A stretch of 64,000 nt of DNA from Paralithodes platypus (GCA_032716605.1 CM064481.1:21074811-21138810), one strand, 5' to 3'; shown: positions 21,256 to 34,042, counted from the first letter of the stretch. The notes: generated by a model from the sequence alone, not told the origin. Made by a program: numbers and translations.

Positions 21256-22620
21256 GCACTTCCATTCAGTCGTCTTTTAACGCTCTTCCCCTTAAATCCC
21301 TAACTGCTTTCTGTCCTACAGGACCTCTTCACTGGTACCGGCTTTAAGGTATTCGTCTCCATTATGTTTTGGGGTGGGGTTTCCTTCAGTACTTCAGAGG
21401 GTTGAGCCTACCCCTTGGTTTTTTCTGCCCTTGGGTTTGGGGCTCCTTGGAATGTTGCTGGTTCCCCTATGGACTGCCTGATCCTCCTTTTGGGGAGTTC
21501 TCTTCGGCTTTAACTTCCAGGGGAACATGGGGGGGGGGCACTCTCCTTCATTGGACGGGACTCCTGTCTCCAGGCCTAGTGAGAGCTTTTAGGCTACTTC
21601 CAGACCTGGTGCCTGTAGCCTATTCTGGGATCTCTGATCTTTATTTTGTGCATGACCTCATGACTGATACTCCTGCCTGGTCTCCCATTTCGGGGGCACT
21701 CTTTGGCCTTCACCTTCTTCAGATTTCATCGACTTTCAGTGGTTTTTTCATGGTGCTTCCGAACAGGCTTTCGTCTTGTAACTGCCAATGACATACATGC
21801 GCGCCTTACCTTGGCCTTTATTTTCATGGTGCTTACGAACAGGCTTTATTCTTGTTACTGTCAATGACATACATGCATGCCTTACCATGGCCTACCACAG
21901 GTTTTTTTTCTTCTGGTTCCAGTGTGGTATGTATACTTCGCTCTGCTCTCGCCATGGGTGTCCTCACCGGGTGGTGAGTTCCAACCATCCTACATTCGTC
22001 CTACATCCTACATTCCGTTCCAGAGCGGATTTCCGCCCCCGAGCAGAGCGGACCATTATGGTCCACTCCTCTCTGGGTCGGTGCTAGGGTGCTTTGCTTT
22101 GCCTCTGTATAGGGACTCAGTTGCAGTAGTTCACAGACTTCTCCTTTTCATCAGACTGTGGTCCCACTCTACTCTGCTGGTACCCTTGGGTGTCTTCTTC
22201 TCTTCTGTACCTTCAACCTTTGGGTATTATTATTATCCTCTTCACTTATAAGGATTTTCATGCCTTCCTTCTGGGGACTTGCACAGGGTTCTTTGCATTT
22301 GCTGGTTCACCTGGTCTCTCCCTAACCCTCCGCATGGGGGGTCCCTCTTCACCCCTCACCACGCACGAGGTGGGGTGGGGGGGGGGGGATACTCACTTTC
22401 ATGAAAGGTGCTCCATTTGCAGGGTGTAGTGACCACTTTTGTGTGCCTTTCTGCCCTTGTGCCTGTTCTTTTTCAGGAGTTTTTTCAAGTTTTTTGGTGC
22501 ATCCTACCATGCATTATACTCCTGTATAGCCCTCATTTCGAAGGGCCCCCCCTTTTTCGTCCTTCCCTTCCTCAACAGGGGAAGGGGTACTCCTATCAAG
22601 GATTCAAGGGTTTTTACCAA
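21256..22620 (+). other. Probable 5' part of the plus-strand DIRS-like element
   Basis: GC-rich, T/C-biased sequence with many overlapping low-information frames on both strands. It is not clearly coding. It includes a two-copy tandem repeat (TTCATGGTGCTTCCGAACAG at 21,747 and 21,825) and a G13 run at 22,377-22,390. Because it joins the Gag-like region without a break I place it in that element. The left end of the element is not defined. Confidence 0.35.
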
Positions 22621-24160
22621 TATTGTGCTTGCACACATTTCCTGTGCTTCATACATGGGACATCAGTATCTTTTACTTTCCAATTGCAATGTGGATGTCA
22701 CTTCCTCCTTGCGCACGCCATAGGTGTGCACGTCAGATGTCTCCAAGGCGCCAGATCGCCTTTCCTCCAAGTGTGCCTCGTTCGGGCGTCCTTGCTGTTT
22801 CCGAGGACTCCGAAACGAAGGTGGGTCGTCGCTCTCCTTCACCATCCCGCCGACGATCTCCGACTCCTCTCTCCGGTTCAGGCCATCCATGTGGCTCCAC
22901 CCAAGGCTCAGGAGGCCACCGCTGACCGGTTTGCCTCCATCCGCACCATGCTTATGAACATGGCGGTATTCTTGGGACGCTCTACTACCGTCCCTCCTAT
23001 ATTCCCTGTGGTAACTCTTTGTGGCCCACCTGCCTTCTTCCCCTGCTCTACCTGGGGCGCTTCATACGTGGGCCATCGGTATATTTTTCCTTTCCGATGG
23101 CAGTGAGGATGTCATTTCCTCTCTGCGCACACCATGGGGGTGCCCGTCCTGCCATGCCCGTTTGGACATGGAGAGTCCTACCCATGTCTCATGCTCCAAC
23201 CGCGATGGGTTTAACCCTCGGAGGTGTAGACCGTGTCTCGTCGATATTAACCTTTGGGTCTCGTCCTACATTCCCGGACGCTGTAGAGTCAAGGTCTCGC
23301 CTCTGCGCTACGGGATCGGGGTTTCGCTCTCTATGTCACGGACCACCTCCAGCGGTTTCCGCGCTTCCTAGACGAAGAGGTGCGTGTCATGCTTCCCCTT
23401 CCCTCTGCTGTCTACCAGGCGCCAGACCGCTTTTCCCCCGGTGCCTCGTTCGGACGTCCCTACTGTTTCCGAGGACGCTGAGACGTAGGGGAGACGCCGC
23501 TCTACTTCACCACATCGCCGACTGTCTCCGGCTCCACGCCGCCCTGTCTCTTCCCCTGTACGATCTCCAGGCATGCTTACGTACTGGGCGGTGTTCTTGG
23601 GGCACTCCACTGCCATCCCTCCTGTTTTACCCGTGGTCCCTCCTCTTCCACCTTTTTTGGTGGCCCACCTGCTCTACCTGTGGTTGCTGCTCCGGTTGTC
23701 CATCCTCCCGCTCGCTCCCAGGCAGCATCTACTTCTTTTGTCATGCTCCCTGAGTGTGGCCGTGGGGCTGGTTGGTCGGCCAGTCCACGTTCCGTCCCTC
23801 GGGACGTTTCAGATCCCTCACGAACGTCGCTTCCCTTTCCTTTACGGGAAGCCATCATTGTGGGAGAACGTCGCGGCATCCCGCCCGGAGCGAGCTCTTA
23901 CACATGCACAAGGGGTGCACCCGGTGCCTGCGAGTTGGCAGGTGCAGCTCAACGCCTTTGGGCACTCTCAGGTTTTTGGCCCTGGACGGCCTGGTACCAG
24001 AGGTGGACGTCAGGGCTCATCCTGGGAGGGCGGGTCTCTAATTTTACTTCCCGTCCTCAGGGCCTCCCAAGTTCTGGTCGGCCTTTGCTCGACACGACGT
24101 ACATGTCGACGCGCCCACTCTGTCGGCCTCGTATGAGTTTCAGTAGTGTCATTCCATAGT
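22621..24160 (+). pseudogene. DIRS-like Gag remnant with Cys-rich motif and internal duplication
   Basis: A segment encoding SEDVISSLRTPWGCPSC, HVSCSNRDGF and RRCRPC (about 23,105-23,255) has the C-x2-C, H-x2-C, C-x2-C spacing seen near the N terminus of DIRS Gag. It is followed by RRQTAFPPVPRSDVPTVSED and a basic Ser/Arg stretch. A duplicated version at 22,653-23,010 lacks the Cys-rich 260 bp but repeats SVPRSGVLAVSED and the following AVFLG block. Frames change repeatedly, so it is a pseudogene. The position upstream of DIRS RT on the same strand supports the call; the identity is tentative. Confidence 0.45.
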
Positions 24161-25164
24161 TTATCTTTTACTGTTCCTTGTGGCTGACGGAAGGCGTCGA
24201 CTTCGGGGTTCGGTCAGAGATGGGTTCTTCACCACTCCCTCCGGTTGGCTGCTCCTCCGTGTCGAGCCTTGTCATGACTTCATCCGGGGTATCACCTCCA
24301 TTTTGGGCCTGGTTCTTTGCCCCTACGTTATCTTTCTGAACGTATGTCGTGATCCTTCACACCACCAGTGAAGAGTGCCCTGGAACGGGTTCACATGCTC
24401 TGGCGGCGCACTGCTCGCATGCTCTCCACCCTCTTCAAGCGACTGCAACTAGCTCGGCTTCCCCTCAGGCTTATTGTAGCCCGACCGACTAGGGTGCTCG
24501 GGTAGGGTGGGGACCAATTCGGGCGAGTATGACTGCAGCTTGCCATAGCCTCCGTCGGCGACCTTCAGTGTCCTTTCCATGGGGCTGCGCGATGTCTCCA
24601 GTCTCTGTGGTTTTCCTTCTGTACACTGGCGCTGGCTGAGATCCGCACGTCGCTGTTGCTTTCTGTACTCACTCTGGAGGGGCTCTTCTCTGCCCCTGCA
24701 TGGCAGGGGTCTTCCCTCTTTGCTGCTGCGGGGCTCTTCGCTCCCCGTCCGCCTGGGGTGTCACGACCCTCCTCAACTGCTTCCTCTTAGTTGAGGTCGG
24801 CAGACCGGCTCGTAACGAGTCCGCCAGGCTCGGAGCCCCTACCGGCTCTTGCGTCCCCACTCTTGGTTTAGCTTCGCCGTTCGTGGGCGCGACGGGGTCT
24901 ATCCTCGAGGTGTCGGTCCACGTTTCCACTCCGATGACCTGCATGACATCGGCCTGTCTCCCCAGACGTCGCCTAGGTTATTCTGTCCATGCACGTGGAT
25001 GGGTTTATTCGGGAAGCCTTGCCTCAACAGCAGGGCTTCCTGTCGCATGTCTTTCTGGTCTCCGTGATGGACAGCGAGGTGTAGTGACCGGTGGTCGACC
25101 TGTCGTGCCTCGTCTTGATGACTCTAATTATGTCACGTTCGGCGGTTTGCCCTTCGGTCTCCAT
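24161..25164 (+). pseudogene. DIRS-like reverse transcriptase, 5' part, cut by LINE A
   Basis: Near 25,030 a frame reads LPQQQGFLSHVFLV, the DIRS RT entry motif. After a stop and a probable internal deletion, another frame reads DDSNYVTFGGLPFGLH at about 25,118-25,164, matching the family word 'LPFGL-x-x-APR'. The sequence is cut exactly after CTC CAT by LINE A, and the next codons (GTC GCA CCT, reading VAPRVFTTLV) lie at 35,878 beyond it. The RT is heavily degraded. Confidence 0.7.
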
Positions 25165-25424
25165 TTCTTACAGTTTCTTACAGTAGATCCTCTGGAAAAA
25201 GTCAAACTAGGCCTGTGTATCCAGCTCAGTACCAATACTTGCACTGCTGCGGTCGTTCACGGTGTTGGCGGCGGCGGTAGCAGACGCAACATTTTTACTA
25301 TTCTGTATTTTTGCTTTATAATCAAACTTCAAATCTTGTCTTCCCCATGCTTTATCAAGATTACTTTCAAACTCCCTTATTGATTCGGAATCGACTACAT
25401 ACTGGGGCAGTGCGTTCCACTCAT

Positions 25425-26033
25425 TTACCACTCTATCACAAAATGAGTTCTTTGCCTTCTCAAGCCTATTTCTTTCTTTGTAAATTTTCTTAGAGTGTCC
25501 TCTCGTTCTTGTTCCCTTCGCATCAAGAAGATACCTTCACACACATCCTCATCATACTTTCCTGACACTATCTTAAAAGTCTCTATCATATCCCCTCTCT
25601 TTCTCCTATATGCCAGTGTCGGAAGCCCCAGTGTCCTCAACCTCTGCTCATAGCCCGCGTTCTTCAACATTGGTACTAGCTTGCTAGCTCTCCTCTGCAC
25701 TTTCTCCACTGCTTCTATATCCTTTACCATATATGGAGCCCACACCTGGTTCGCGTATTCCAGGTGCGGCCTAACCAGCGCTTTATAGAGATTCCTGAAG
25801 ATTTCTTCGTCAAGTGACACAAATGTCCTCCTTATCAACCCTACAATTCTATTGGCTTTGTTTATCTTTTCCGCTAAATGTTCTGAGAAATTTAACTTAT
25901 TGTCTATCACTACTCCTATATCCTTTTCTGCATTCACTTCCTCCATTGCTTCATACATACTGTATCCTACCTTGTCTATCTTGCTTGTCCCAATCCGCAT
26001 GTACTTGCATTTTTTTGGATGAAAAGGCATTAA
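25425..26033 (-). pseudogene. LINE A RT, C-terminal third
   Basis: Open frame of 201 codons with the post-palm signature of CR1/Jockey-like RTs: FHPKKCKYMRIG, EKDIGVVIDNKLNFSEH, RTFVSLDEEIFRNLYKALVR, HLEYANQVWAPY, then VQRRASKLVP and RLRTLGLPTLAYRRKRGDM. Its 5' edge is the TTAA at 26,030-26,033. Across the 4.5-kb piggyBac the preceding codons (ending W-S-E-H-W) are at 30,541, and the frame would be restored by removing the transposon and one TTAA. The remaining C-terminal codons run to about 25,207 in a shifted frame (VIEW / VNEWNALPQYVV). Confidence 0.9.
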
Positions 26034-26042
26034 CCCGTTGGA

Positions 26043-26112
26043 TCCCAGCGACGCACGTGATGCGACGGCACTATTCGACCACCAGCTCCCAGCGACGCAT
26101 CACGTGCGTCCG
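26043..26112. repeat. Subterminal hairpin of piggyBac 1
   Basis: CCAGCGACGCACGTGATGCG at 26,046 and CCAGCGACGCATCACGTGCG at 26,089 contain mutually inverted cores (GACGCACGTGATGCG). Subterminal inverted repeats near the ends are a normal feature of piggyBac and may bind the transposase; here that role is inferred. Confidence 0.75.
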
Positions 26113-27158
26113 GCATATTAAAATCAGTTACGCGGCAGGTATCGTAAGGAAATGCCTAATAATGGTACCGCGTACACTCTAGGGTATTGGAAAGGCGGGA
26201 CTGGCGGCCGAAACGGGTTGGTGGGTCGTGCGGCTGAACCAGGGTGGATGAGAGGCATGTACTGAACCACCTTTTTTTACCGCAACTTTGGACCTTATTT
26301 ACTCGGGTCGTATTGGTTGTTTTTGCTTGAAAATTGTGTCAGAGCCGTGGGATGTCATTGTCTATACGTATTATTGGTGTACATGAACATAGTCTGAGCG
26401 GGTGATGGATAATAAACGGATTTATGTATACCCGCATATTGCCACACGACTTTGGACATGATTTACTCAGGTGGTATGGTAACTATTGGCCTAAAAATGA
26501 TACAGGGTATTCGATACAATATGGGAAACCAGTGGTTGGCGGGAAAACGGGTTGGTATGGTGAGCGGCTGGATGGTGGGATGGATTAGGGGCGCGTAATT
26601 ATCCACCTTTTCGCTCCGACTTTGAACCTTAGTTACTCGGGTCGTATGGTCGGGTTTGGCTTGAGATTTGTGTCAGACACAGTTGGATGGTGTATGAGAG
26701 CTTTGTATGGGTGTACCATGGCCTAGTATTGCCTAGAGGCTACAGGCTGCGTGAGAAAATCCTATATGCGGATATTGGCTCGTTACTTTCAACCTTATTT
26801 ACTCAGGTTGTATGGTGTGGTTTGGTCTAAAAATGGTATAGGATATTCCTTAGGATGTTTTTGATTTTGGAGCAGCTGTCAAAACGACTTTGGACCTTAT
26901 TTACTATGTGCATATGGTAGGAAGTACCTGGATGAGTTGTGTATATGATAGACTAATCTATATTTCTGTAGGTGTGACATTCCTTAGTCACGCGACTTTA
27001 GACCTTATAATGTCTTGTCCTATGTCATATTGCCTTGAAATTTGTAGTGAAAAGTTCGTTGGCTGGTAGATATGATAAGACCAAAGGATGCTCTGGGCTT
27101 GACCTAGTGCGTGACAAAGGACATTCAGTATACCCGTTGTCTTCCGCGAGTGATCACC

Positions 27159-29782
27159 ATGTCCCAACAACCTCCACGCCGTAACCCATCCCGTGCTAAG
27201 GGCCTTACCATTGATGAAGCCCACGAAATCCTATTACAAAGTGACGAGGAAGACTGACACCGAATCATCATGCCTCGATGATTCAGAAGAGGAATATTTT
27301 CCGAGTAGGGAGGAATATGCCGCTATGAATCAGGAGGCACCTTACATCCCTATACAAGAACTGCCTCTCAGTTTTGAACAAATGAGGGAGAGGGAGGCTA
27401 GAAATTACCATTCCCCCATGTCTCCCAGGGCAAGGGATATAGAGGACTCCCCAGCAAGTGGGGAACAGGTCGAGCTACAGGAAGAAGTAGAGGACCCTAT
27501 GGCGTTCCTGGACATTCCCCTACACCACAGCCAGCCTACCCCTACGGCCCGCGAGTGTGAGAGGCCACGTTCATGCTCTCCCTCCTCACCGCCTCCCATC
27601 ACCACCACCACGGAAGCCCTCACCTCTCAAAGCTGTAAAGCCCAAATATTTTTATGGGCTTCGCAGGAGACATGCCGCACCACCATCTAGTGAAGAGGAA
27701 GAGGAAGAGGAGGTTCCCGACACCCCACCAAGGGAAGTGGAAAGACGTCGGATGGTTGCGAGGCGTCTCTTCCCAGTTATGGCAGCCCGGGAAGACGCCG
27801 CCGCAGCGGCCAGGGGAGACCCTCGCATCACCACACCACCACCAGCATCATCACCAGACTACACCCCACCATCACCGGGTTCACTACCCTACACCCCCAC
27901 CGGAACTCCTAGACGAGTGCCCTACCACACACCAACACCATCACCACCTCCATTCGATTCTCACGCAGAAGTGTCAGCTCCCGGGCGTGGGGTTGTAACT
28001 GGGCGTCCAAGACGGGTGGGTAAGGTGACCCTCGTTAGAGCCCCCCCCACTGGCGGTTCGAGAGGGCCAGGAGGGTCCAGGCGGCCGTCAGGAGGCAGGC
28101 CAAGGGCAAGGGCAAGGGCAAGGGGTAGGGCAGTGGCAAGAGACACGGTTGCGCCCCCTCGCCACCCTGGTGACCCGGATCCAGACGACCCTGGTGCCGA
28201 CGACGACGAAGATGCTGGCGAAGTACCTGATGTTTGGGATTGGCAGGATGGGGCACGGTATCAGCCCACCGACTGGCAATTTGTGGGCGCAGGGATTGCC
28301 GGCCCTACGTTCCCTCACCAAGGACCTGACACCCCAAGACTGGACATCTTTCTGCAGTTTTTTACTGCCAACCTGATGAGCCTAATTGTGGACCAGACAA
28401 ACTGGTATAATTGGTACTTTATGGCTGGTAAGGAACAATCCAGGTACTCGGCCAGGCTGTCATGGGAAACACTCCAAATCCCAGAGCTCTACTCCTTCTT
28501 GGCGATCGTGATCCTGATGGGGGTGACGACGAAATCGTCAATAAGAAAATATTGGTCATGGGATCCCCTCATCCGCACCCTATCTTTGCCAAGATCATGA
28601 GCCGGAACAGATTCTTTGCAATCATGGGGAACCTGCACTTCATTGACAGCCTGGCAAGCCATACCAGAAACCAGGACCTCCCCAGAAACACCAAAGACCC
28701 CATGGAGAGGATAAGACCAATTTTTGAGTACCTCAAGATAAAGTTTGCTGCGGCCTTCAAACCCCATCAGAAACTCATAATTGACGAGAGTTTGTTACTG
28801 TGGCGGGGAAACATCAGCATCCGACAGTACATCCCCAGCAAACGTCATAGGTATGGCTTGAAGACCTTCGTCATGTGTGACTGTTTGACTGGCTACATCC
28901 AGGACATCATTCTGTATATGGGGAAGAAGACAGAATTGGTGCCATCGAGGACATATGGTATATCAGGGGCCGTTGTCATCACATTGATGGAGCCCTATTT
29001 GGACAGGGGCCACATACTGTACCTGGACAACTGGTACACCAGCCCCTCCCTTGCCAAGTTCTTGTATAACCGCACAACAGGCGTGTGTGGCACCGTCAGG
29101 AGGAACAGAATATTCATGCCCAATCTACCACCCAGGCGGGAAAAGGGCTCCATCATCTACCTGCAGGCCAATAATGTCCTCCTGTTATCCTGGATGGATA
29201 ACCGGGACGTCAACGTCCTCACAACAGTCCACCAACCAATCTTCCAAAACAGCCGACGACGTGACCGAGCAACAAGGGAAATAATCCGGAAGCCTGAGGC
29301 AATCTGTGATTATAATATCAACATGCGGCTGGTTGACAAGTCCGATGCTGTCATCGCTTCGTGTGAATGTGCGAGGAAGACTATGAGGTGGTACAAAAAA
29401 TTGTTCTTCCATCTCCTAGACATCACCCTGTACAACTGCCACATTCTCCACCATGCAATTACTGGCAAGCGAGAGACGATGGAGGACTTCTGCATCGAGT
29501 TGAGCAGAGAGATGTTGCATACATACATGACTCAACCCGCAACCACCAGCACATCGTCAGCCAGCAGCAGAAGGGATTGCCAGACTCACTGAACGCCATT
29601 TCCCCACATATGTGCCAGCCACTCAAGCCCAGGTGAGACCCCGCAGGCGGTGTCATGTGTGTCGCAACACGACACGAAGGAGCCCTATGCGTGTTGACAC
29701 CAGCAATTTCTGCAGGCAGTGTAATGTTGCCCTGTGTCACCCGGACTGCTTCATCCAGTACCACACCCTTGAACACTTCTAA
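27159..29782 (+). pseudogene. piggyBac 1 transposase (DDD type), frameshifted, with Cys-rich C-terminal finger
   Basis: Cut-and-paste transposase acting on TTAA. ATG 27,159 starts MSQQPPRRNPSRAKG, better than the later Met at 27,193; a frameshift near 27,250 follows. A long acidic/Pro/Arg-rich N-terminal region (RARARARGR) precedes the core. Another shift lies near 28,560. Catalytic blocks are LIIDESLLLWRG (about 28,780), ILYLDNWYTSP (about 29,018-29,045) and NMRLVDKSDAV (about 29,320). After a shift near 29,570 the frame ends in a finger with CHVC, CRQC and CHPDC, stopping at TAA 29,780-29,782. The catalytic Asp residues survive, but at least three frameshifts disable the gene. Confidence 0.9.
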
Positions 29783-30536
29783 GTGTATAAAAAAGACTGC
29801 GAAAAAAGACGCTAAACCAAGTGTAAATACCAAGTGTAAATAATAACTGTATAAAGTGATAAACTATAACTTCATAATAACAGTGAGATACATTTTACTT
29901 GTACAAACTAACAAAAATACAATGTGAAAGCCAATATTTCTAACTAAAAAGTGCCTACAAAATATGATATAATATCAGTAATCTATACGGTAAACTATTC
30001 TATATAATAAAGTGACAGTGTGGCAGTGTCAGACAACAAAAGTGAAAGTGCTGGACTAATGTACAGTTAGACAGAGAGCGCGGGAGTGAGAACTGTCACC
30101 TGGTGTCCGTCTGTCTGTATGTAGGGCGGGAGTCGTTGCCACGAGTGAACACTTACATTACTTGCATATGTGCACTTATTACACTTGAACTTTACTTATT
30201 ATGACATTATTGATACATACGTGGTATAATATGAACTATAAAGGCACACAAGATACTCGGGTGGTATGCAAATGCCCAAACACCCGAAAACTCGACTCAT
30301 CGTACATCTGGCTGCCGGGCTCCTCAGCCTGCCCGCGCGGGCGGGATATATGAACCGGGCCAAACTGCAGCTGTCATCTCAGGACCTCCCACCCCCTTAG
30401 GACCCCTAAAAATCATCAGTAAGCAAAACAAAAATGTTTTTCTTATTTTCTTTTTATTCTTAGTTAGAAAAAAAAATGTCAAAATCACTTGGGATTGGGG
30501 TGAACAAAATATTAAAAATAGCTGGGGCTCAGCGGG

Positions 30537-31205
30537 TTAACCAATGCTCAGACCATCCCTTCATGCCCTCCACATCTCCTTGAAGAAAACCCACATCTTC
30601 CTTACTCCTCACTCTTCTATACAGCTTAGTGTCATCCGCATACAGGTATACCTCACTTCCATTAGTTATAACTTCAGGTAAGTCGTTGATAAATATAACA
30701 AACAGTAGTGGTCCCAACACAGATCCCTGAGGTACCCCACTTGTAATTTCCCTCCACCCCGAGCCTATTCCATTCACCAGTACCCTCTGTCTCCGATCTT
30801 TCAGGAAGGCTTCTATCCATTTCACACATTTCTCCCCTATATTATAGCTTCTAACTTTCTCTATTAACCATTTATGTGGGACCTTATCGAAGGCCTTCAT
30901 AAAATCGCAATATACCACGTCTATTACATCACCATCCTCTAGAATTTGCATCCAATCATCTACCACCTTAATTAGCTGTAGTACCGTCGACCTCCCAGGC
31001 AAGAATCCGAACTGTCTCCCACTGAAAAGTTGGTTTGATTTCATATGCTCCATTATTCCTTCTCTAATTACCGTTTCCATTAGTTTACACACAACACTTG
31101 TCAAACTGACTGGTCTATAATTTCCTGGGTAATTTCTCTTTCCCTTCTTAAATATAGCAGTTATGTTCGCCTCTCTCCAGTCCATCGGGATTTGTCCTGT
31201 ATTAA
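30537..31205 (-). pseudogene. LINE A RT, palm with YADD box, between two piggyBacs
   Basis: Open frame with RT motifs in order: DWREANITAIFKKG, NYRPVSLTSVVCKLME, FGFLPGRSTVLQL, DVVYCDFMKAFDKV (first catalytic Asp), SGVPQGSVLGPLLFVIFIND and VYLYADDTKLYRRV (YADD, about 30,625-30,660). The palm residues are all present. Both ends of this 670-bp piece are TTAA sites occupied by different piggyBac transposons, so the fragment is an island between them. Confidence 0.92.
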
Positions 31206-31437
31206 CCCTTCCTACCCGGGCTGCCTTAGGTAAGGACAGCTCGGCAGAAGGGCAGCTACCCGGGCGTCCTTACCTATGGTATGTGCTTTAAAGCGCGCTT
31301 TAAATTTAGTGCGGGCAAATTTTACTTGGCGTGGGCGATCGTAGCGCCACCAAGCCTCAACTACCACTCTTATCAGTTCCTACGTTGCCGCCATTGCGAG
31401 CTACAGCAAAAAAATTAAGTCCGACGCGTCCGATACT

Positions 31438-34042
31438 GTGCAATCTCCCGCGCGTCCCAGTGCTAACCCGCTTGCAACATCTACGCCTCTGCCAACCGAG
31501 AAGAAAAAGAAACTAAGGAAAGTGAAACGTTTGCTAAGTGAGAGTGCAATACACCGTGAACTTTTCAACCCGGATTTGAGCAGTGGTGAAAGCTCTGTGG
31601 ACAAAAACCTCTATATTCAGAGTAGAAGTGGAAGCGAAGTTGACGATTTTGTGGGATTTGGTGATGATGACAATGTGGATTTATTTGAGGGGGGTGATAG
31701 TAGTGATGATCCTGATGTGGAAGTGGTGGAGGAAGGTGCTATTGAAGTACCAAGTGTGCTAGAGCCAACCCCTTCGCCTAGTTTCGTAGGTCAGGGTAGG
31801 CCTAGCCCTAGCCCTACGCCAGGACCTTCCCCTTTGCCTGCCCGTATGCCCTTGAAAGTGGGTAAATACTTCTATAAACAGTCTTTAGTGAAAAGTGCAG
31901 CCAAGAAAGCACGCAGGGAAGCAGAACAAGTGACGGAAGGCGTAGATAGTGATAGTGACGCCGACTCAGGCCTAGCAACCACCCGCATTCCTTTGTCCCG
32001 ACGCCTTGACCCGGGACGCCGGGAGGGCCATCCACAGCCCTCGGCTTCATCTGTCCCTCAGGATGACCAAAGGGCCTCTACAAATGTGTCATTGGCCTCC
32101 CACAGTGTGCCACCACAGGCCCCGCATCGTAGGTCATTATTTCCTGCGGAAAAGTCCACGGCTAGCCGCAAAAGGAGCCCAACTCCCGAGGCCGAGGCTC
32201 CCATTGCTCAACCTCCCGCAGCCCCACGCCGCCGACGCCCGGTCTATTCTTCACCAGAGTTGTCTCCCGAAGAGGATGCTGATGACCCCAACATTGCCCC
32301 AGATGACCTGACGTCGCCTGAGGAAGAGGAAGTCCCGACAAGAAGAGTAAAAGGGCGAGGTCGTGGACGTGGTCAGCCTGCCGACGCCGCTGCCCCTGGG
32401 CCTGGGCTTGCAGGGCGTCCGCGTGGCCAAGGGCGTGTGCCAGGGCGTCCAGGGCGTGTGCCTGCTGCAGCTGCACGTCCTCGTCCTCGAGCAGCTGACA
32501 TGTTTGTGTGGACAGATGGGGCGGATTTTGAGCCAAATTGTCCTGCCTTTGACGAGGTACAACAGGGTTCCGGGGTGTCACCAGCATATCCCTGTGGCCC
32601 AAATGCCACCCCCAGTGAACTTTTCTGTGGCTTCTACGACAATGAAGTCATGGAATACCTTGTCAAAGAGACAAATAACCACCAGGCTATCTGTTCAAAC
32701 TTTCTTGGGAGGAAGACCAGTGCCAAGATGGTGGCATGGAGAGCTCTCACTGTGGCAGAATTATAAGTGTTCTTGGCACTCGCAATGCTGATGACACACA
32801 TAAAGAAGCACGTTCTGGCCGACTACTGGATAACTGGCGACCTCACAACGACTCCAGCATTTGGCAAATACATGTCAAGGGATAGGTACTTCGACATCCT
32901 CTCATATTTCCACCTGACAAATAACATGCATGTCCACGAGCCCGACACACTCTGGAAGATCAGGCAACTGTATGACATGATACGTCATCGGTTTTCCACC
33001 TACCTGATTCCTTTTCAGAAGCTGTGCATCGACGAGTCTCTGGTCCTGTTCCGTGGTAGGCTGCACTTCCGACAGTATATCCCGTCCAAGAGACACCGCT
33101 TCGGCATCAAGCTCTTCGTCCTCTGCGACTGCAAGACGGGATATGTGCTCGACTTTATAGTCTACAGCGGCAAGGGTGGTGAAGTGCAGATTGACCCCCT
33201 CATTGGTTTTGGCGGCGCTGTGGTAAAGAGGATGATGGAGAGGTACTTCCATGACAACCACATCCTCTATACCGACAATTATTACACGTCGCCTATCCTC
33301 GCCAAGTACCTCCATGACCGCAAGACCGGAACTGTCGGCACAGTGAAGGGGAAGAGGAAGGGCATGCCAGCCTACCCAACCAAGACTAAGAAGACGGACA
33401 TCTTCCATAAGAAGAGTGGCCCCATCCCCTCCATCCACTGGCATGACCAGCGCAAGGTCAACCTCCTCACCACATGCCACAAAGCAGAGATGGTCGCCAC
33501 AGGGAAGGTGGACCGAAGGACGAAGAACCCTATCACGAAACCAGCTGCTGTCCTGGACTATAATGTCAACATGCGCCTCGTCCGACATGCAGATGGGCTT
33601 CATAGACTGCCTGCGAACATCTTGCAGGTGGTACAAGAAGTTTGTCCTGCATACAGTAGATATGTCTGTCCTCAACGCGTACAACATCTACCGTTTGAGA
33701 ACTCCAGTCATGAAGTACAAGAGCCTGCGGACCTTCCAAAAGCAGCTGATACTTGAGCTCCTGGGTAAACATGGGGGTACACCAGGGAGGCCAGTACAAG
33801 GACCAGGCATGCTGGACAGAACAGGGTGTGCCGAGTTCTTCAAAAAGCACCAGCTCGTCGCCCTTCCTTTCCAGGGTCCTAACAGCAGAATAAGAATGCA
33901 GAAGAGGTGCTATGTGTGCAGCCGCACAACTCGACGACCCCGCAAACCCACAAAAAGCACTTGGCAATGCCTCGAGTGTCAGGTGGGACTGTGTGCTGGC
34001 ACCTGCTTCAATGATTTCCACACTATGACAAACTATTGAAGT
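31438..34042 (+). pseudogene. piggyBac 2 transposase, one in-frame stop and one late frameshift
   Basis: The frame is open from about 31,380, but no clear ATG is visible and the first listed codon at 31,438 is GTG, so the start is unresolved. An acidic, Ser/Pro-rich then Arg/Gly-rich N-terminal half (VKGRGRGRGQ) ends in MFVWTDGADFEP. TAA at 32,764-32,766 interrupts the frame, which continues unchanged with FLALAMLMTHIKKH. Catalytic blocks are CIDESLVLFRG (about 33,027), HILYTDNYYTSP (about 33,260) and NVNMRLV (about 33,563). A shift near 33,585 moves into the last frame (CRWYKKFVLHTVDMS), ending in a Cys finger (CYVC, CLEC, CAGTC) at about 34,039. One of the least damaged genes here. Confidence 0.92.

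Larger units (their letters stand above)
26034..30536 (+). mobile_element. piggyBac transposon 1 (4.5 kb)
   Basis: Flanked by TTAA at 26,030-26,033 and 30,537-30,540. The ends are imperfect inverted repeats: left CCCGTTGGATCCCAGC, right inverse CCCGCTGAGCCCCAGC. A transposase gene lies at 27,159-29,782 on the plus strand. About 1.1 kb of non-coding sequence precedes it and about 0.75 kb follows. Target TTAA and end structure are diagnostic for piggyBac. It interrupts LINE A, so it is younger than that insertion. Confidence 0.93.

Noticed and set aside
21369..25383. Several long plus- and minus-strand frames as host genes
   Set aside because: Composition is GC/TC-biased with frames open on both strands, frame changes are frequent, and the only recognisable words are DIRS-like Gag and RT.
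27405..28321. Antisense frames within piggyBac 1
   Set aside because: They mirror the Arg/Pro/Gly-rich N-terminal region of the transposase on the other strand and have no domains.
32902..33687. 261-codon minus-strand frame
   Set aside because: Antisense to the catalytic core of piggyBac 2, no recognisable motif.
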